From: Oxynema aestuarii AP17
Lineage (GTDB): Bacteria > Cyanobacteriota > Cyanobacteriia > Cyanobacteriales > Laspinemataceae
Length of the DNA: 64,000 bases
Reading direction: 5' to 3'
NCBI RefSeq assembly: GCF_012295525.1
Contig: NZ_CP051167.1
Span: forward strand, 3,517,501 to 3,581,500
Below the pieces are notes generated by a model. The model was not told the DNA's origin. It saw only the letters and a program-made list of their open reading frames with translations, and did not search any database. Below are positions 30,197-38,949 of the stretch, piece after piece. How positions within the stretch are numbered: position 1 is the first letter of the stretch; each line of letters opens with the position of its first letter. The position numbers were made by a program, and so were the translations under genes.

Positions 30197-30985
30197 TCAC
30201 TCGCTCCAGGTGATCGTGCATATTACTTCTTTTTTGTCAGGTGGAGAAGGAGAATCAGCTTTTTTATATTTTATAAAATCTTCATCCTCTAATGAAAGTA
30301 ATTTGTAAATCGATCCATATTGATACAAATTTCCTTTGCAATAGTATATCCAGTGCGCTATTTGTTGATAGTCATGGAATTCTTCAAGCATTCTTGTGTT
30401 GGAAGGTAATTCAGAGTTTAGGTCTTCTCTGACTCCTATGATTGCTTCATCTACATCTGGGTTGAACACTCGGTCATTTTGATCTATTCTTTGTGTTAGT
30501 CTTAGTTTTGGATGAGGGTCTCCCAAGCGCTCATGGGCGAATTTTAGATAATCAAGTATAGTTCTTGGTGTCATTGCTACCCCTAGCGGTTTTAGGTTTT
30601 CTATATCTCCGTGACAGCTTGAAGCATCTTCAAATTTTTTCGCTAATATCTTTGCCCAAAATACTACATCATCAAGTTCATTTTCTTCCTCCATAGAATT
30701 ATTATTCTTAACTTGAAAATATTTCTCACCGAATAATTTTGTGAATTCAACTATTTCGGATAAAACTCCTTGCGCTTCCAACTCCTCCTTTTCTTTTTTT
30801 TCTATCAACTGTTTTATATAGTACGATACTTCTGAATAAATTATTTTATCCACGCTTGTTTTTGAAAATTCTTGGAAACGTTGTCGATACCTCACATTTG
30901 TTTGATATAGTGCATATAGGGCTGCACAGAATCCACATATGCCAGCAGTTTGATTGGGCTGCGTTATCCATTCATTTATGACCAT
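30197..30985 (-). CDS. Hypothetical AT-rich protein with possible Cys-His catalytic motif
   Basis: A 262-residue protein of a family I do not recognise. The N-terminus has NQTAGICGFCAALYALYQ (Cys17, Cys20), which looks like the nucleophile helix of papain-fold peptidases (a small residue pair, Cys, then a hydrophobic helix). Near the C-terminus, QIAHWIYYCKGNLYQYG (His211) resembles the His strand of the same fold. The middle (residues 40-125) is helical and charged. No signal peptide. Base composition is clearly more AT-rich than the core genes, suggesting transfer. It lies between the two copies of a 0.76-kb direct repeat. The peptidase idea is inference only. Confidence 0.6.
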   Translation of the reverse strand: MVINEWITQPNQTAGICGFCAALYALYQTNVRYRQRFQEFSKTSVDKIIYSEVSYYIKQLIEKKEKEELEAQGVLSEIVEFTKLFGEKYFQVKNNNSMEEENELDDVVFWAKILAKKFEDASSCHGDIENLKPLGVAMTPRTILDYLKFAHERLGDPHPKLRLTQRIDQNDRVFNPDVDEAIIGVREDLNSELPSNTRMLEEFHDYQQIAHWIYYCKGNLYQYGSIYKLLSLEDEDFIKYKKADSPSPPDKKEVICTITWSE

Positions 30986-31622
30986 TTTTGGAGTTCCTTA
31001 GTAGCTAGTCTCAATCATAAGACGATTGAAGTTTTGTTTTTCTGAATCTTTTTTCCTGTACCTCATACACCCATAGATTACAAGCCGGTTTTGGTGTAAT
31101 TTAGACTTTCAGTGTTTTTTGCTTTCTAAATATAATACGTTTCTCCCCATGATTTTCTGAACTCTGAAGAGTCGCTCCGACAAAAGTAGCGATCGCTTGT
31201 CCTATTGTTTTATTAGCTGCCGTTGATACTTCACCTCTTGCTGGATGTGTTGTTAAAAGTTATCGACTAACTTATAAGTTATCCACGAATTCCTAGCGAT
31301 ACATTCTGAATGGAGAAGCTCTTGATAAAAGTCAAATAAACCTCTGGCGCAACTATTCCAATATCTAGCGATCGCCTCTCCTCTTCCCTTCCATCCCACA
31401 CCCTGCATAAAACTCTGCCAAAAAACAGACAATCTTGATAATAAAGGTGGGTCTCTACTAACATTAACCACATCAGTAATATTCAACCCAACGATCGCCT
31501 TTAATCTCATGTACGATTGAATACTTATCAATAAGGGAGCGGGGAAAGGATAAAATAGAGAGATTTGCCCGTATCTAGCAAATGCCACTTTCCCCTACGA
31601 GGTATTGCGGGCGTTCAAACAG
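30986..31622. other. AT-rich spacer with one doubtful frame
   Basis: No convincing gene. A 111-codon frame on the minus strand (31253-31588, MAFARYGQISLFYPFP...) overlaps another frame and has no recognisable domain. It may be a decayed gene: the stretch VFWQSFMQGVGWKGRGEAI reads protein-like. I leave it unassigned. Confidence 0.35.
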
Positions 31623-32210
31623 TTAGGCTTTGGCCTTTTTCCTGCTTCCCACCATAAAACCGCCCACTGTAATAAAACCTAGTATCAGGCTAGGCTCTGG
31701 GACAGAGGCCATCTCCGTCGCCACGATTTCGGTCCCTATTACTTGAGGAGGAGCTGCTGGATCGGGGCTTGACGGCTCCGCCACCACCGCCGTCGCAACT
31801 GGATTGGAAAAGGAAACTTTGTCGTATGTATCCTCAAAGTCATTCAAAATCGAGAAGCGGAACACACCCTCGCGCGCCAAGAGAAACCGATCGTTTGAAA
31901 CCTGCAAGAAACCCAGCTCCTCCCTAAACAAATCAAAATATAACCACTCCAAATCAATCGCTCCTCCTCCTAGCTCCTCTAATCCCGCAAGCTCAAAGGA
32001 TAGGACTTCACCATTTAGGGAGTTAATTATTCCGTTGTTGTCAATATCCTCACCCTCAAAGGAAAATACTACATCATTATCAGGATACAAATCATCCCAG
32101 GTGATTTCCCATGATAAAGGAGCAGCAACAGATTTGAGAGGAGAGACGATCGCCATTGTCATTCCCAACGCCAAAGCAGCACACAATTTTTGAGCATTCC
32201 TAACCAACAT
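31623..32210 (-). CDS. PEP-CTERM sorted exported protein
   Basis: About 195 residues from ATG 32210 (MLVRNAQKLCAALALGMTMA), chosen because it opens on a signal peptide; an in-frame upstream start at 32249 adds a polar stretch. The mature chain is acidic (WEITWDDLYPDNDVVFSFEGEDIDNNG). It ends with the exosortase sorting tail VPEPSLILGFITVGG followed by FMVGSRKKAKA. Exosortase cleaves after such a tail and exports the protein to the surface. No exosortase gene is in the window. Function unknown. Confidence 0.85.
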   Translation of the reverse strand: MLVRNAQKLCAALALGMTMAIVSPLKSVAAPLSWEITWDDLYPDNDVVFSFEGEDIDNNGIINSLNGEVLSFELAGLEELGGGAIDLEWLYFDLFREELGFLQVSNDRFLLAREGVFRFSILNDFEDTYDKVSFSNPVATAVVAEPSSPDPAAPPQVIGTEIVATEMASVPEPSLILGFITVGGFMVGSRKKAKA

Positions 32211-32270
32211 GATTTCTGACCTCATCAACAATTTTGAACAATTCAACAAAAAAAGTAGGATTGACTCGAT

Positions 32271-32400
32271 CGCTCCTTCTATTTAATAAGACAGTTTTGG
32301 GTGGCAGTTTGTGAACTTTTTTGCCTCAAAATCGAAAATTTTTTTTTTGAGGAAGGTGACAAGGCCATTTTCCCCGTAGGTTGGCTGTTGGAGACCCTAA
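32271..32400. repeat. Dispersed direct repeat, copy 1 (upstream of PEP-CTERM gene)
   Basis: It contains AAGACAGTTTTGGGTGGCAG and TTTGTGAACTTTT, a run of T, and GGCCATTTTCCCCGTAGG. The second copy is at 32838-32970. Copy 1 sits directly upstream of the PEP-CTERM start; copy 2 overlaps the 3' end of the sigma factor frame. Confidence 0.85.
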
Positions 32401-32483
32401 ATCAATAGTGTTGGGTTCCACGGAGGTTCGCACAACCTACAACCGGGTTTTTTCTGCCAATACCCTCGTCAGCTTTTTAATAG

Positions 32484-32715
32484 AACTGAGATATTGCACC
32501 AATTGCAATTACCGTCGGGGAATAAATTCCCCGCCTCAAAGCTCAAGTCCTCTAAAGAGGACTAAAATCAAGTTATCGCGACTGCTTTCAGTCGGTTTCA
32601 ACTGAGATATTGCACCAATTGCAATTACCGTCGGGGAATAAATTCCCCGCCTCAAAGCTCAAGTCCTCTAAAGAGGACTAAAATCAAGTTATCGCGACTG
32701 CTTTCAGTCGGTTTC
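32484..32715. repeat. 116-bp tandem repeat (two copies) made of hairpins
   Basis: Copies at 32484-32599 and 32600-32715, nearly the same base for base. Each holds CGGGGAATAAATTCCCCG, AGTCCTCTAAAGAGGACT and CGACTGCTTTCAGTCG. After copy 2 the sequence adds AGCTTTGAG, which pairs with CTCAAAGCT inside the unit, and AGGGATTTTAATCCCT. The whole would fold as a branched, cloverleaf-like structure. No coding potential. Confidence 0.9.
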
Positions 32716-32837
32716 AACCGACTTTAGCTTTGAGACAGGGATTTTAATCCCTGGCGGGCTGGCGGGCGATCGGGTTCCCCCCAGATTTGGGGGGTTAGGG
32801 GGGCAAAATCAACCCATTTGCGTCCTAAGATAGAATT

Positions 32838-32970
32838 TGCTCCATCTATTAATAAGACAGTTTTGGGTGGCAGTTTGTGAACTTTTCTGCCTCAAAATAG
32901 AGAAAATTTCTTTCTTAAGGAGAACGACAGGGCCATTTTCCCGATAACAGGGTCATTTTTTCCGTAGGTA
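32838..32970. repeat. Dispersed direct repeat, copy 2
   Basis: Matches 32271-32400; it overlaps the last codons of the frame 32915-33697, so the C-terminal end of that frame may be acquired sequence. Confidence 0.8.
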
Positions 32971-33399
32971 AGCTGCTGGAAACCGGAACCCAAGGCCCCC
33001 TGAAAGGCAAAGAAAGAAGCTGGATTTTACTAAATACCGATCGCCCCTTACCGATTAACCTTTTTTTCCCGCGTCCAATCTGGCCTGACGCAAAATAGCA
33101 CCAGACCCATCTTCCGGGCAATTCAAATTGATATCTATTCTTAATCCGAAGCGATAACCTTGCATTGGCCAAGATAGCCCCGACTGCCTGGGGTCGAAGA
33201 ACCAAGGCAAACTTACTCGATCGCAATTTAGATTTCAGCCCGGGTTCGGGACTTACGCACAAGGAACCAAATTTGGGCCTTTGAGATTGCTCTCTCCTCG
33301 GCAACAACAGAAATGGCCGTTGGAGTTCTTCTTTTGGCCTCAGTTCTGCTGGATTAACCCTTGCTGGGTTCCGTTTCGCTTCATCCAACCTACCAGAGA

Positions 33400-33519
33400 C
33401 CGGTTCCCCCACCGACAACTCATCCGCACTCGTCTCTTCCACATCCGCTGCCAACAACGCCGGTTCCCCCACCGGCAACTCATCCGCACTCGTCCCTTCC
33501 ACATCCGCTGCCAACGAAG
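33400..33519. repeat. 60-bp tandem repeat, two copies, in sigma factor tail
   Basis: Copies start CCGGTTCCCCCACCG at 33400 and 33460; on the minus strand they code for AADVExTSADELxVGEP. Confidence 0.9.
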
Positions 33520-33728
33520 AACTAGACTCCTCTGCCACTCCCTCATACTCGTTCCATCGCTCTCGCAAAATGGCCCTGGCATTAGAAACCCGCTTGCGGG
33601 CCGTACCCTGAGAAATCGCCAACCGTTCCGCTATCTCCTTGTAAGACAACTCCTCCTTCCAGTAGAGAAGAAAAGTCTCCCGCAATTTGGGGGACAAATT
33701 ATTTATTTCTCCCTCAAAAAATAATTCG

Positions 33729-33755
33729 AGATCTTGCCGCTACGCGGCAAGATCT
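33729..33755. repeat. Perfect palindrome carrying the amber codon
   Basis: Arms AGATCTTGCCGC (33729-33740) and GCGGCAAGATCT (33744-33755) with loop TAC. On the minus strand the centre reads GCG TAG CGG in the sigma factor frame. Confidence 0.93.
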
Positions 33756-34069
33756 GGTTCTTCTTCCTGGCTAACCCATAGCTCTTCCTTAGCTTCACAG
33801 GAAAATAGGCGATCGCGCTTTTTAAGCAGGTTCGTGCAAAGATTATTCACCAATCTAACCAACCACACCTTCACATTATCAATAGGTTTGCTGCTGGTTC
33901 GCCAAGCCTCCCTAGCCCTCAGCATAGCCATACCCAGAACATCTTCCGCCTCCGTTTGGTTGCCCCTCATGCGTCGGAGGCAGCAATTGTAGAGACAGCC
34001 TTGATACTGTTGCCACTCCCGCCAAAATATTGAATCAATACTTGTAGTTCTTTTGTGCCTACCTAGCAT

Positions 34070-34409
34070 CTTTGTAACTCCGTCTCCTTTCGGATAGCAA
34101 AAATTAAGCTAGGCACCCCGGGTTTCTCAATTCTCTGTTTGCACTTTTGTTACCTCTAGTCTAGATTCCAGGTTTGCTGTCGTCAAAAACCCAAGTCACT
34201 GTCAAATTTAAAATTTCGTGTTAGTAACTCTCGTCCGTTGCAACTCGTACTGGACCGACACACTTTAAACGGTGGGTTGCTTAGGTTTCAGCCGCCTAAC
34301 CCACCCTACACGAAAGCTACGACCTCTGCACGATCGGCAAACTGCCAAGCTTAACTTGGCTTGACAGGAAGTTATAGCGATCGCGTTTTCGATGCTTTCC
34401 GGGCGATCG
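34070..34409. other. Spacer with REP-like hairpin variant
   Basis: No gene. At about 34270-34314 GGTGGGTTGCTTAGG ... CCGCCTAACCCACC then CTACA forms a hairpin related to, but distinct from, the RAYT-linked ones. The region upstream of the sigma factor start (34070-34200) is a likely promoter region. Confidence 0.45.
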
Positions 34410-34883
34410 TCAAACGGGCTTGGCTGTGGCGGTGAAGGGGTAGGGGCGATCGTTGCCAGCCTCTCCTTGCAGTAGGTCATTGTCTTTCCCACCCCAGAGA
34501 ATATCGTCTCCGGCATCGCCGATGAGGGTGTCTCGCCCTCTGTTGCCAAACAACAAATCACTCTCGACATCGGCAGTAGAAGTGGGGTCTAAGGTTCCGC
34601 CCCGGATGAAATCGTCACCGAAGTCACCCCAGATGGTGTCTTTGCCTAAGTCGCCGTAAAGATGGTCGCCATCTTTGCCACCCCAAATGGTGTCATTGTC
34701 CCGTCCGCCAAATATCGTGTCGCGTCCGGTGTTGCCTGCCAGAACATCGCCACCTTGATTGCCAAAGATGAGATCGTTCGCGTCCAATCCAGTGACGATA
34801 TCGTTCCCTGCCAACGCTTGGATCATGTCAGCGTTCGGGGTTCCAGTCAGGCGATCGTTGCCAAATGTACCGAGGATTTCCAT
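34410..34883 (-). pseudogene. Truncated copy of the RTX protein gene
   Basis: It codes for the first about 145 residues of the RTX protein ([55 protein letters not shown]). It then leaves the homology at the GCGATCG core at 34446 and stops soon after with the unrelated tail PYPFTATAKPV. The start, upstream region and probable promoter are copied too, so a short RTX peptide could be made. It lies within copy B of the long direct repeat. Confidence 0.85.
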
Positions 34884-35203
34884 AGTTCTGTTGAATTTCA
34901 GGTTGTAATAATAAGAATTGCTGCTATGAAGAGTAGAAAAACGCAACCTGTACCGAGTTTTCCGAGTCCTATTCAATTGAGTTTAATAGAAATCCACAAA
35001 AATTACTCGGTAAAAAAATACAATCTTTGTATATAATAGCAACTAAGGGTGAATTGCACAACTCATTTAGCCCGTATTCCCCACGACAATTTGTTGTATA
35101 TTGCCAACTAGACTCTTGCCTAGCGTCAAGCGCTCTATCCCCCTAAAGAGCCGTTTTCTGGTAACGCACAAAGGTTTATTGTCGCCGCAACACACCCTAC
35201 CTG
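34446..35203. repeat. Long direct repeat, copy B (758 bp)
   Basis: Same orientation as copy A (29276-30034) and nearly identical by eye; a poly-A run differs by one base. Direct orientation means recombination could delete the 4.4 kb between the copies. Confidence 0.92.
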
Positions 35204-35243
35204 TTTTACAATCTAAACGTACAATTTATCTAAGAAAAGAGTA

Positions 35244-35450
35244 ATGACATTGCGCGAGCAGCTTTTGGACGAGATTAGGCAGCTACTCGAACCAAAGGTG
35301 GCGGAAGTTTTGCATTGAGTGCGTCAACTTCGGGAGCAAAAGCGATTTGATTGGGATGCGTGGTGGATGAGCTTTGGGGCTATTTCAGATGATTTGATGA
35401 GCGATCGCAATCAACCCAGCCTACCGCAGCATGATGATTGGTGTGAGTAA
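35244..35450 (+). pseudogene. Antitoxin-like small protein gene with in-frame stop
   Basis: An ATG frame of 24 codons (MTLREQLLDEIRQLLEPK, VAEVLH) ends in TGA at 35316-35318. It continues in the same frame as VRQLREQKRFDWDAWWMSF, GAISDDLMSDRNQPSLPQH to TAA at 35450. The first part resembles the N-terminus of small cyanobacterial antitoxin-like proteins (pattern AEVLDFVRFLK), with TGA where an aromatic residue would stand. No toxin gene follows. Most likely a decayed gene. Confidence 0.5.
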
Positions 35451-35686
35451 GACGCGTGAAGGACTTATTCGATACCAAAATTTATATTTACATCATGAAA
35501 CAACGCCCGGCATCAATTTTGCAACGCTTTCGTGTAATGAATCAAAACGATACCGCAACGCACCATATCTCTAAAAAAAATTGATAGAATCGCCGAAAAA
35601 TAGGAGCAAACCGTCAATGATTGCCAGCAGCGACAAGCTTTTTATCTCTCCCAAAGAATACCTCGAAAGCGATCGAGCAACGAGAT

Positions 35687-37083
<1,397 letters not shown>

Positions 37084-37153
37084 ATCGAGTAAAGTTCTCG
37101 ATCGCCCATCAATTTGCTTGCCCATCGAACGACGAAGCTAAACTCTATTCCCA

Positions 37154-37993
37154 ATGCTCGAACTTGTCAGCGAATCTATCTGCTTTGGCGGTAAAGTTAG
37201 TTTTTATCGCCATAGTTCAAAAACCTGTAACGGCGAGATGAAATTTGCGGTTTACGAACCGCCCCAGGCGCAAAAACATCCCGTTCCGATCCTCTATTTC
37301 CTGTCCGGATTGACCTGTAGCGAAGAAAACTTTACCGTCAAGGCGGGGGCCCAGCGCGTGGCGGCGGAATGCGGCATCATGTTAGTGGTTCCCGATACCA
37401 GTCCGCGCCATACGGGAATTCCGGGAGAAGAGGACGACTGGGACTTCGGAAGCGGCGCCGGGTTTTACCTCGATGCGACGGTGGACCCGTGGAAGCAGCA
37501 CTATCAAATGTATTCTTACGTGGTAGACGAATTACCCGGTCTAATCGCTGCCAATTTCGCCGTCAATCCCCAGAAACAAGGAATTTTCGGTCATTCGATG
37601 GGGGGACACGGGGCTCTGGTGTGCGCGTTGAGAAATGGCGATCGCTACGCCTCCGTGTCCGCTTTTGCGCCGATTTGCGCCCCTACGAGCTGTCCGTGGG
37701 GGGAAAAGGCTTTTCGAGGGTATTTGGGCGAAGACCGGGGCTTGTGGCGCGCTTACGATGCGACTGAGCTAGTTTTAGAGCATCGGCGCGATCGCCCGAT
37801 CTTGATCGATCAAGGGTTGGCCGATCCCTTTTTGGCCCAAGGACAACTGCAACCGGAGAAATTCCAGCAGGCTTGCGATCGCGTCGGTCAGCCGCTAACC
37901 TTACGAATGCACCCCGGTTACGACCATAGCTATTACTTCATCGCTACCTTTATCGAAGAACACGTCAAATTCCACGCTGAAGTGTTGTACTAA
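37154..37993 (+). CDS. fghA: S-formylglutathione hydrolase
   Basis: An esterase-D-type alpha/beta hydrolase (279 aa). It splits S-formylglutathione to formate and glutathione, completing formaldehyde detoxification begun by frmA. The nucleophile Ser is in FGHSMGGHGAL (near residue 148). The oxyanion region reads YFLSGLTCSEENF. The acid Asp lies in LIDQGLADPFL and the His in HPGYDHSYYFI. Length is normal. It ends 48 bases before ftrC; a shared transcript is possible but no link in function is known. Confidence 0.96.
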   Translation: MLELVSESICFGGKVSFYRHSSKTCNGEMKFAVYEPPQAQKHPVPILYFLSGLTCSEENFTVKAGAQRVAAECGIMLVVPDTSPRHTGIPGEEDDWDFGSGAGFYLDATVDPWKQHYQMYSYVVDELPGLIAANFAVNPQKQGIFGHSMGGHGALVCALRNGDRYASVSAFAPICAPTSCPWGEKAFRGYLGEDRGLWRAYDATELVLEHRRDRPILIDQGLADPFLAQGQLQPEKFQQACDRVGQPLTLRMHPGYDHSYYFIATFIEEHVKFHAEVLY

Positions 37994-38041
37994 ATCGTGC
38001 GGTACAATGCCAAAAATAGGATTGCGCGGAGAACACTTGCA

Positions 38042-38404
38042 ATGAATTCTAATGAATCCAACAAATTATCGACCGAAAAAAACCTAGAGGCGATGAAACA
38101 ATTCGCCCAACAATATGCCAAACGAACCGGGACTTATTTTTGTGCCGACCTCTCCGTCACGGCGGTCGTGATTGAAGGCTTGGCGAAGCATAAAGATGAT
38201 TTAGGTGCGCCTTTATGTCCCTGTCGCCATTACGAAGATAAAGAAGCGGAAGTCAAAGCGACTTACTGGAATTGCCCGTGCATTCCCATGCGCGAACGCA
38301 AGGAATGCCACTGCATGTTGTTCCTGACGGACGATAACGATTTCGCCGGGGAAGCCCAAGAAATTTCGATGGAAGAACTCGAAGCGGTTCGTAACAGTAT
38401 GTAG
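38042..38404 (+). CDS. ftrC: Ferredoxin-thioredoxin reductase, catalytic beta subunit
   Basis: A 120-residue subunit with the 4Fe-4S centre and redox-active disulfide that passes electrons from ferredoxin to thioredoxins in the light. The Cys motifs are all present: FCADLSV, LCPCRHY, WNCPCIPM and ECHCMLF (three Cys pairs plus the early Cys). ATG 38042 is chosen over an in-frame upstream start at 37997 because it gives the family length and begins MNSNESNKLSTEKNLEAM. The variable subunit ftrV is not in the window. It is followed after 4 bases by a DUF309 gene. Confidence 0.95.
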   Translation: MNSNESNKLSTEKNLEAMKQFAQQYAKRTGTYFCADLSVTAVVIEGLAKHKDDLGAPLCPCRHYEDKEAEVKATYWNCPCIPMRERKECHCMLFLTDDNDFAGEAQEISMEELEAVRNSM

Positions 38405-38408
38405 GGCG

Positions 38409-38843
38409 ATGAGTGAAGCCATTCCCGAGCAGTTTTGGCAGGGGGTAGAACAGTTTAATCAACGAGAGTTCTACGCCTGCCACGATACTTTAGAGGCGAT
38501 CTGGATGGAAGCGCCGGAAGTCGATAAAAAGTTTTATCAAGGCATCCTCCAGATTGCCGTATCGTTCTACCATTTAAGTAATCATAATTGGCGAGGGGCG
38601 GCAATTTTGTTAGGGGAAGGGGTGAATCGCCTCAGTGGTTATCAGCCGAGTTACTATGAGGTGAATGTCGAACAGTTGCGGCTGGAAAGTATCGCAATTT
38701 TGCAATATTTACAAGCAAGGGGACCGGAGAAGGTAGCGGAAGTGGCCGATCGCCTGTTCGGCGATCGCCCGTCCCCTTCGGAACCACTCGATCCGGGGCG
38801 ATCGCCCGTTCCCTCCTTACCCAAAATTGTTAAAACCTCTTGA
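38409..38843 (+). CDS. DUF309 family protein
   Basis: A 144-residue helical protein. The family core is plain: EQFNQREFYACHDTLEAIWM, then KKFYQGILQIAVSFYHLSN and a following NWRGAAILLGEG. The acid/His cluster CHDTLE and the Q-x-x-V-x-x-Y-H face have been suggested as a metal site in related structures, but the function is unknown. It starts 4 bases after ftrC, so it is translationally coupled, a link I infer only from position. The C-terminus is Pro/Ser-rich, encoded around two HIP1 sites. Confidence 0.88.
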   Translation: MSEAIPEQFWQGVEQFNQREFYACHDTLEAIWMEAPEVDKKFYQGILQIAVSFYHLSNHNWRGAAILLGEGVNRLSGYQPSYYEVNVEQLRLESIAILQYLQARGPEKVAEVADRLFGDRPSPSEPLDPGRSPVPSLPKIVKTS

Positions 38844-38865
38844 GAAAACCCATTAAAAAAGGTCG

Positions 38866-38902
38866 ATGGTTTGGCGGTGGTTAGACTGGCCAAACCATTT
38901 TA
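38866..38902. terminator. Stem-loop between convergent genes
   Basis: ATGGTTTGG (38866-38874) pairs with CCAAACCAT (38890-38898), followed by TTTTA. It ends the frmA-DUF309 cluster and could serve the opposite gene as well. Confidence 0.75.
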
Positions 38903-38949
38903 GTTTTAGCTCAGTTTTTAGAGAAATGGTAGAGAACTTTCAGATCGAC

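Larger units (their letters stand above)
32915..34069 (-). pseudogene. ECF-type sigma factor with in-frame amber stop
   Basis: Two frames in the same phase are separated by one TAG (33740-33742). The first, 34069-33740, holds sigma region 2: WREWQQYQGCLYNCCLRRM, then TEAEDVLGMAMLRAREAW and VKVWLVRLVNNLCTNLLKK. After the stop, reading on gives RQDLELFFEGEINNLSPKL and the region 4 helix-turn-helix RETFLLYWKEELSYKEIAER, LAISQGTARKRVSNARAIL. The stop lies in the linker, inside a perfect palindrome (33729-33755) that looks inserted. After region 4 (about 33540) some 200 more residues follow, including two 20-residue repeats and a tail overlapping a dispersed repeat. Either a pseudogene, or suppression or re-initiation at the palindrome. 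Confidence 0.75.

Noticed and set aside
33281-33992. Plus-strand frames opposite the sigma factor
   Set aside because: They lie antisense to clear sigma regions 2 and 4 and have no domain of their own.
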